From NCBI GenBank assembly GCA_025450575.1, contig JANWHE010000009.1, positions 1-52,666 of the forward strand: 52,666 nt of DNA, read 5' to 3'. Position numbers and translations under genes: made by a program. Source of the DNA: Candidatus Saccharimonadales bacterium. GTDB lineage: Bacteria > Patescibacteriota > Saccharimonadia > Saccharimonadales > UBA10212. This document shows, in pieces, positions 51,638 to 52,666 of this stretch. Below the pieces are notes generated by a model. The model searched no databases, was not told where the DNA came from, and worked only from the letters and a program-made list of their open reading frames with translations. The stretch's first letter is position 1; each line of letters opens with the position of its first letter.

Positions 51638-52616
51638 AAATCTCTTCTAGCTTGAGGCTGCCTGTACAAATCACTGTGTCGCCGGCGCCATAATAAATAC
51701 GAAGTTCGCTCTGATCCTTGCCGAGTATAGCTCCGCAGCAGAAAATCGCCTTCGGCAACTTATCTTCGGCCGAAAGCCTATGTAAGTCCTCTACCACGAG
51801 CTGTTTAAGAGTCTCAAACCCGCCGTCGATAACGTCTATAAAACCTATCTTTTCATATGATTCCTGGGGCTCGGTAATTGGCCGGCTGCAGCGCCATAAC
51901 ACTTTTCGGGGATCGTTGGTATCTACTAGGAAAGCGCCTATTCTATAGGTCATTTTAGAGTCCAGCCTATCCACGCCGTGATAAATTACCAGCCAGCCGC
52001 GATCAGTCAGTATCGGTGGCGGCCCAGTCTCGACATATACGGCATCGAAATTATCGGGGCGCTTGGTCAGCACCGGCTCAATTACCGGAGTCCAATTAAC
52101 CATGTCGTCAGACTCGGCTATCCATATATGGCTGTCACCGAAAAGCATGTAGTATTTGTCATTGATCTTTTGGGGAAATATGGCTCCGCCCTTTGACCAA
52201 TCGAGCGGGAAGCCATCTCTGGCGCTTTGATTCCACTCCGGGAAAAGCAGCTTCCTCTCCTTGAAATGAATCAGATCCAAGCTCGATGTCAACGCTGCTC
52301 TGGCGGTCTTCCCGTCAAAAGCCGTATAGGTTATCCAATAACAGCCGTCTATAAAAACGACCCTGGGGTCCTCGCAGCCGGCGCTCTCCCATGGGTGGGA
52401 CGGTGATAGGACGGGAGAGGGCAAGGGATGGAAGTCTAAACCGTTAGGGCTTTCAGCATATCCGATTCTAGAGACCCATTCGTTGCCGATGCCCCTAAAA
52501 AGCATGTGATATCTTTGGCCGTCATAACTTATGGCCGGATTGTAGACTTTTATAGAGCACCACGGTAAGTCATCACGGGCCCGGAGTATCGGATTGCGTT
52601 CATACCGCTTAAGCAT
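51627..52616 (-). CDS. GH130-family beta-mannoside phosphorylase-like protein
   Basis: YERNPILRARDDLPWCSIKVYNPAI, GCEDPRVVFIDGCYWITYTAFDG, GGAIFPQKINDKYYMLFGD, ETGPPPILTDRGWLVIYHGVD. Confidence 0.88.
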   Translation of the reverse strand: MLKRYERNPILRARDDLPWCSIKVYNPAISYDGQRYHMLFRGIGNEWVSRIGYAESPNGLDFHPLPSPVLSPSHPWESAGCEDPRVVFIDGCYWITYTAFDGKTARAALTSSLDLIHFKERKLLFPEWNQSARDGFPLDWSKGGAIFPQKINDKYYMLFGDSHIWIAESDDMVNWTPVIEPVLTKRPDNFDAVYVETGPPPILTDRGWLVIYHGVDRLDSKMTYRIGAFLVDTNDPRKVLWRCSRPITEPQESYEKIGFIDVIDGGFETLKQLVVEDLHRLSAEDKLPKAIFCCGAILGKDQSELRIYYGAGDTVICTGSLKLEEIFSL

Positions 52617-52666
52617 GTTGGCAGTTTACATGAAAAATCAGATAGTTATCTACAACTTTAGCAGCC

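Overview
The window is a gene-dense (about 55% GC by eye) housekeeping segment. It looks like a Patescibacteria/CPR genome, plausibly Saccharibacteria; this is inferred from gene content and divergent motifs, not from a marker tree. It uses the standard code (TGA acts as stop). Contents in order: gatC-gatA-(HEPN-like ORF)-gatB, dnaE, a CAP-domain protein, a SpoU methyltransferase, a PilB/GspE ATPase, rplS-rnhB-yraN, an M1 aminopeptidase, nusA, CIRCE-clpC, a HEMLH protein, radA, PBP1A, tyrS, murT-gatD, recG, rsmD, tRNA-Leu(TAG), a sugar transferase, gdhA, hisS, tig, CIRCE-clpP, rpoB-rpoC-rpsL-rpsG-orf-fusA, then a lower-GC accessory block (DUF1861-like / GT4 / GH130) that may handle a mannoside polymer. 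The most interesting signals are: (1) loss of structural zinc ligands in unrelated proteins (both beta' zinc sites, PilB Cys4, MurT zinc ribbon) while catalytic zinc and the RadA Cys4 are kept; (2) EF-G with NKIN in place of the invariant NKxD; (3) a 26-bp palindrome repeated in the same reading frame inside gatB, rnhB and gdhA; (4) a general promoter layout with the -10 box 6-9 nt before the start codon, predicting widespread leaderless mRNAs; (5) a terminator-like hairpin in the nusA leader; (6) two CIRCE operators on clp genes; (7) a structured RNA candidate between rplS and rnhB; (8) the GT4/GH130/DUF1861 locus. All calls come from reading the sequence; no searches were run.
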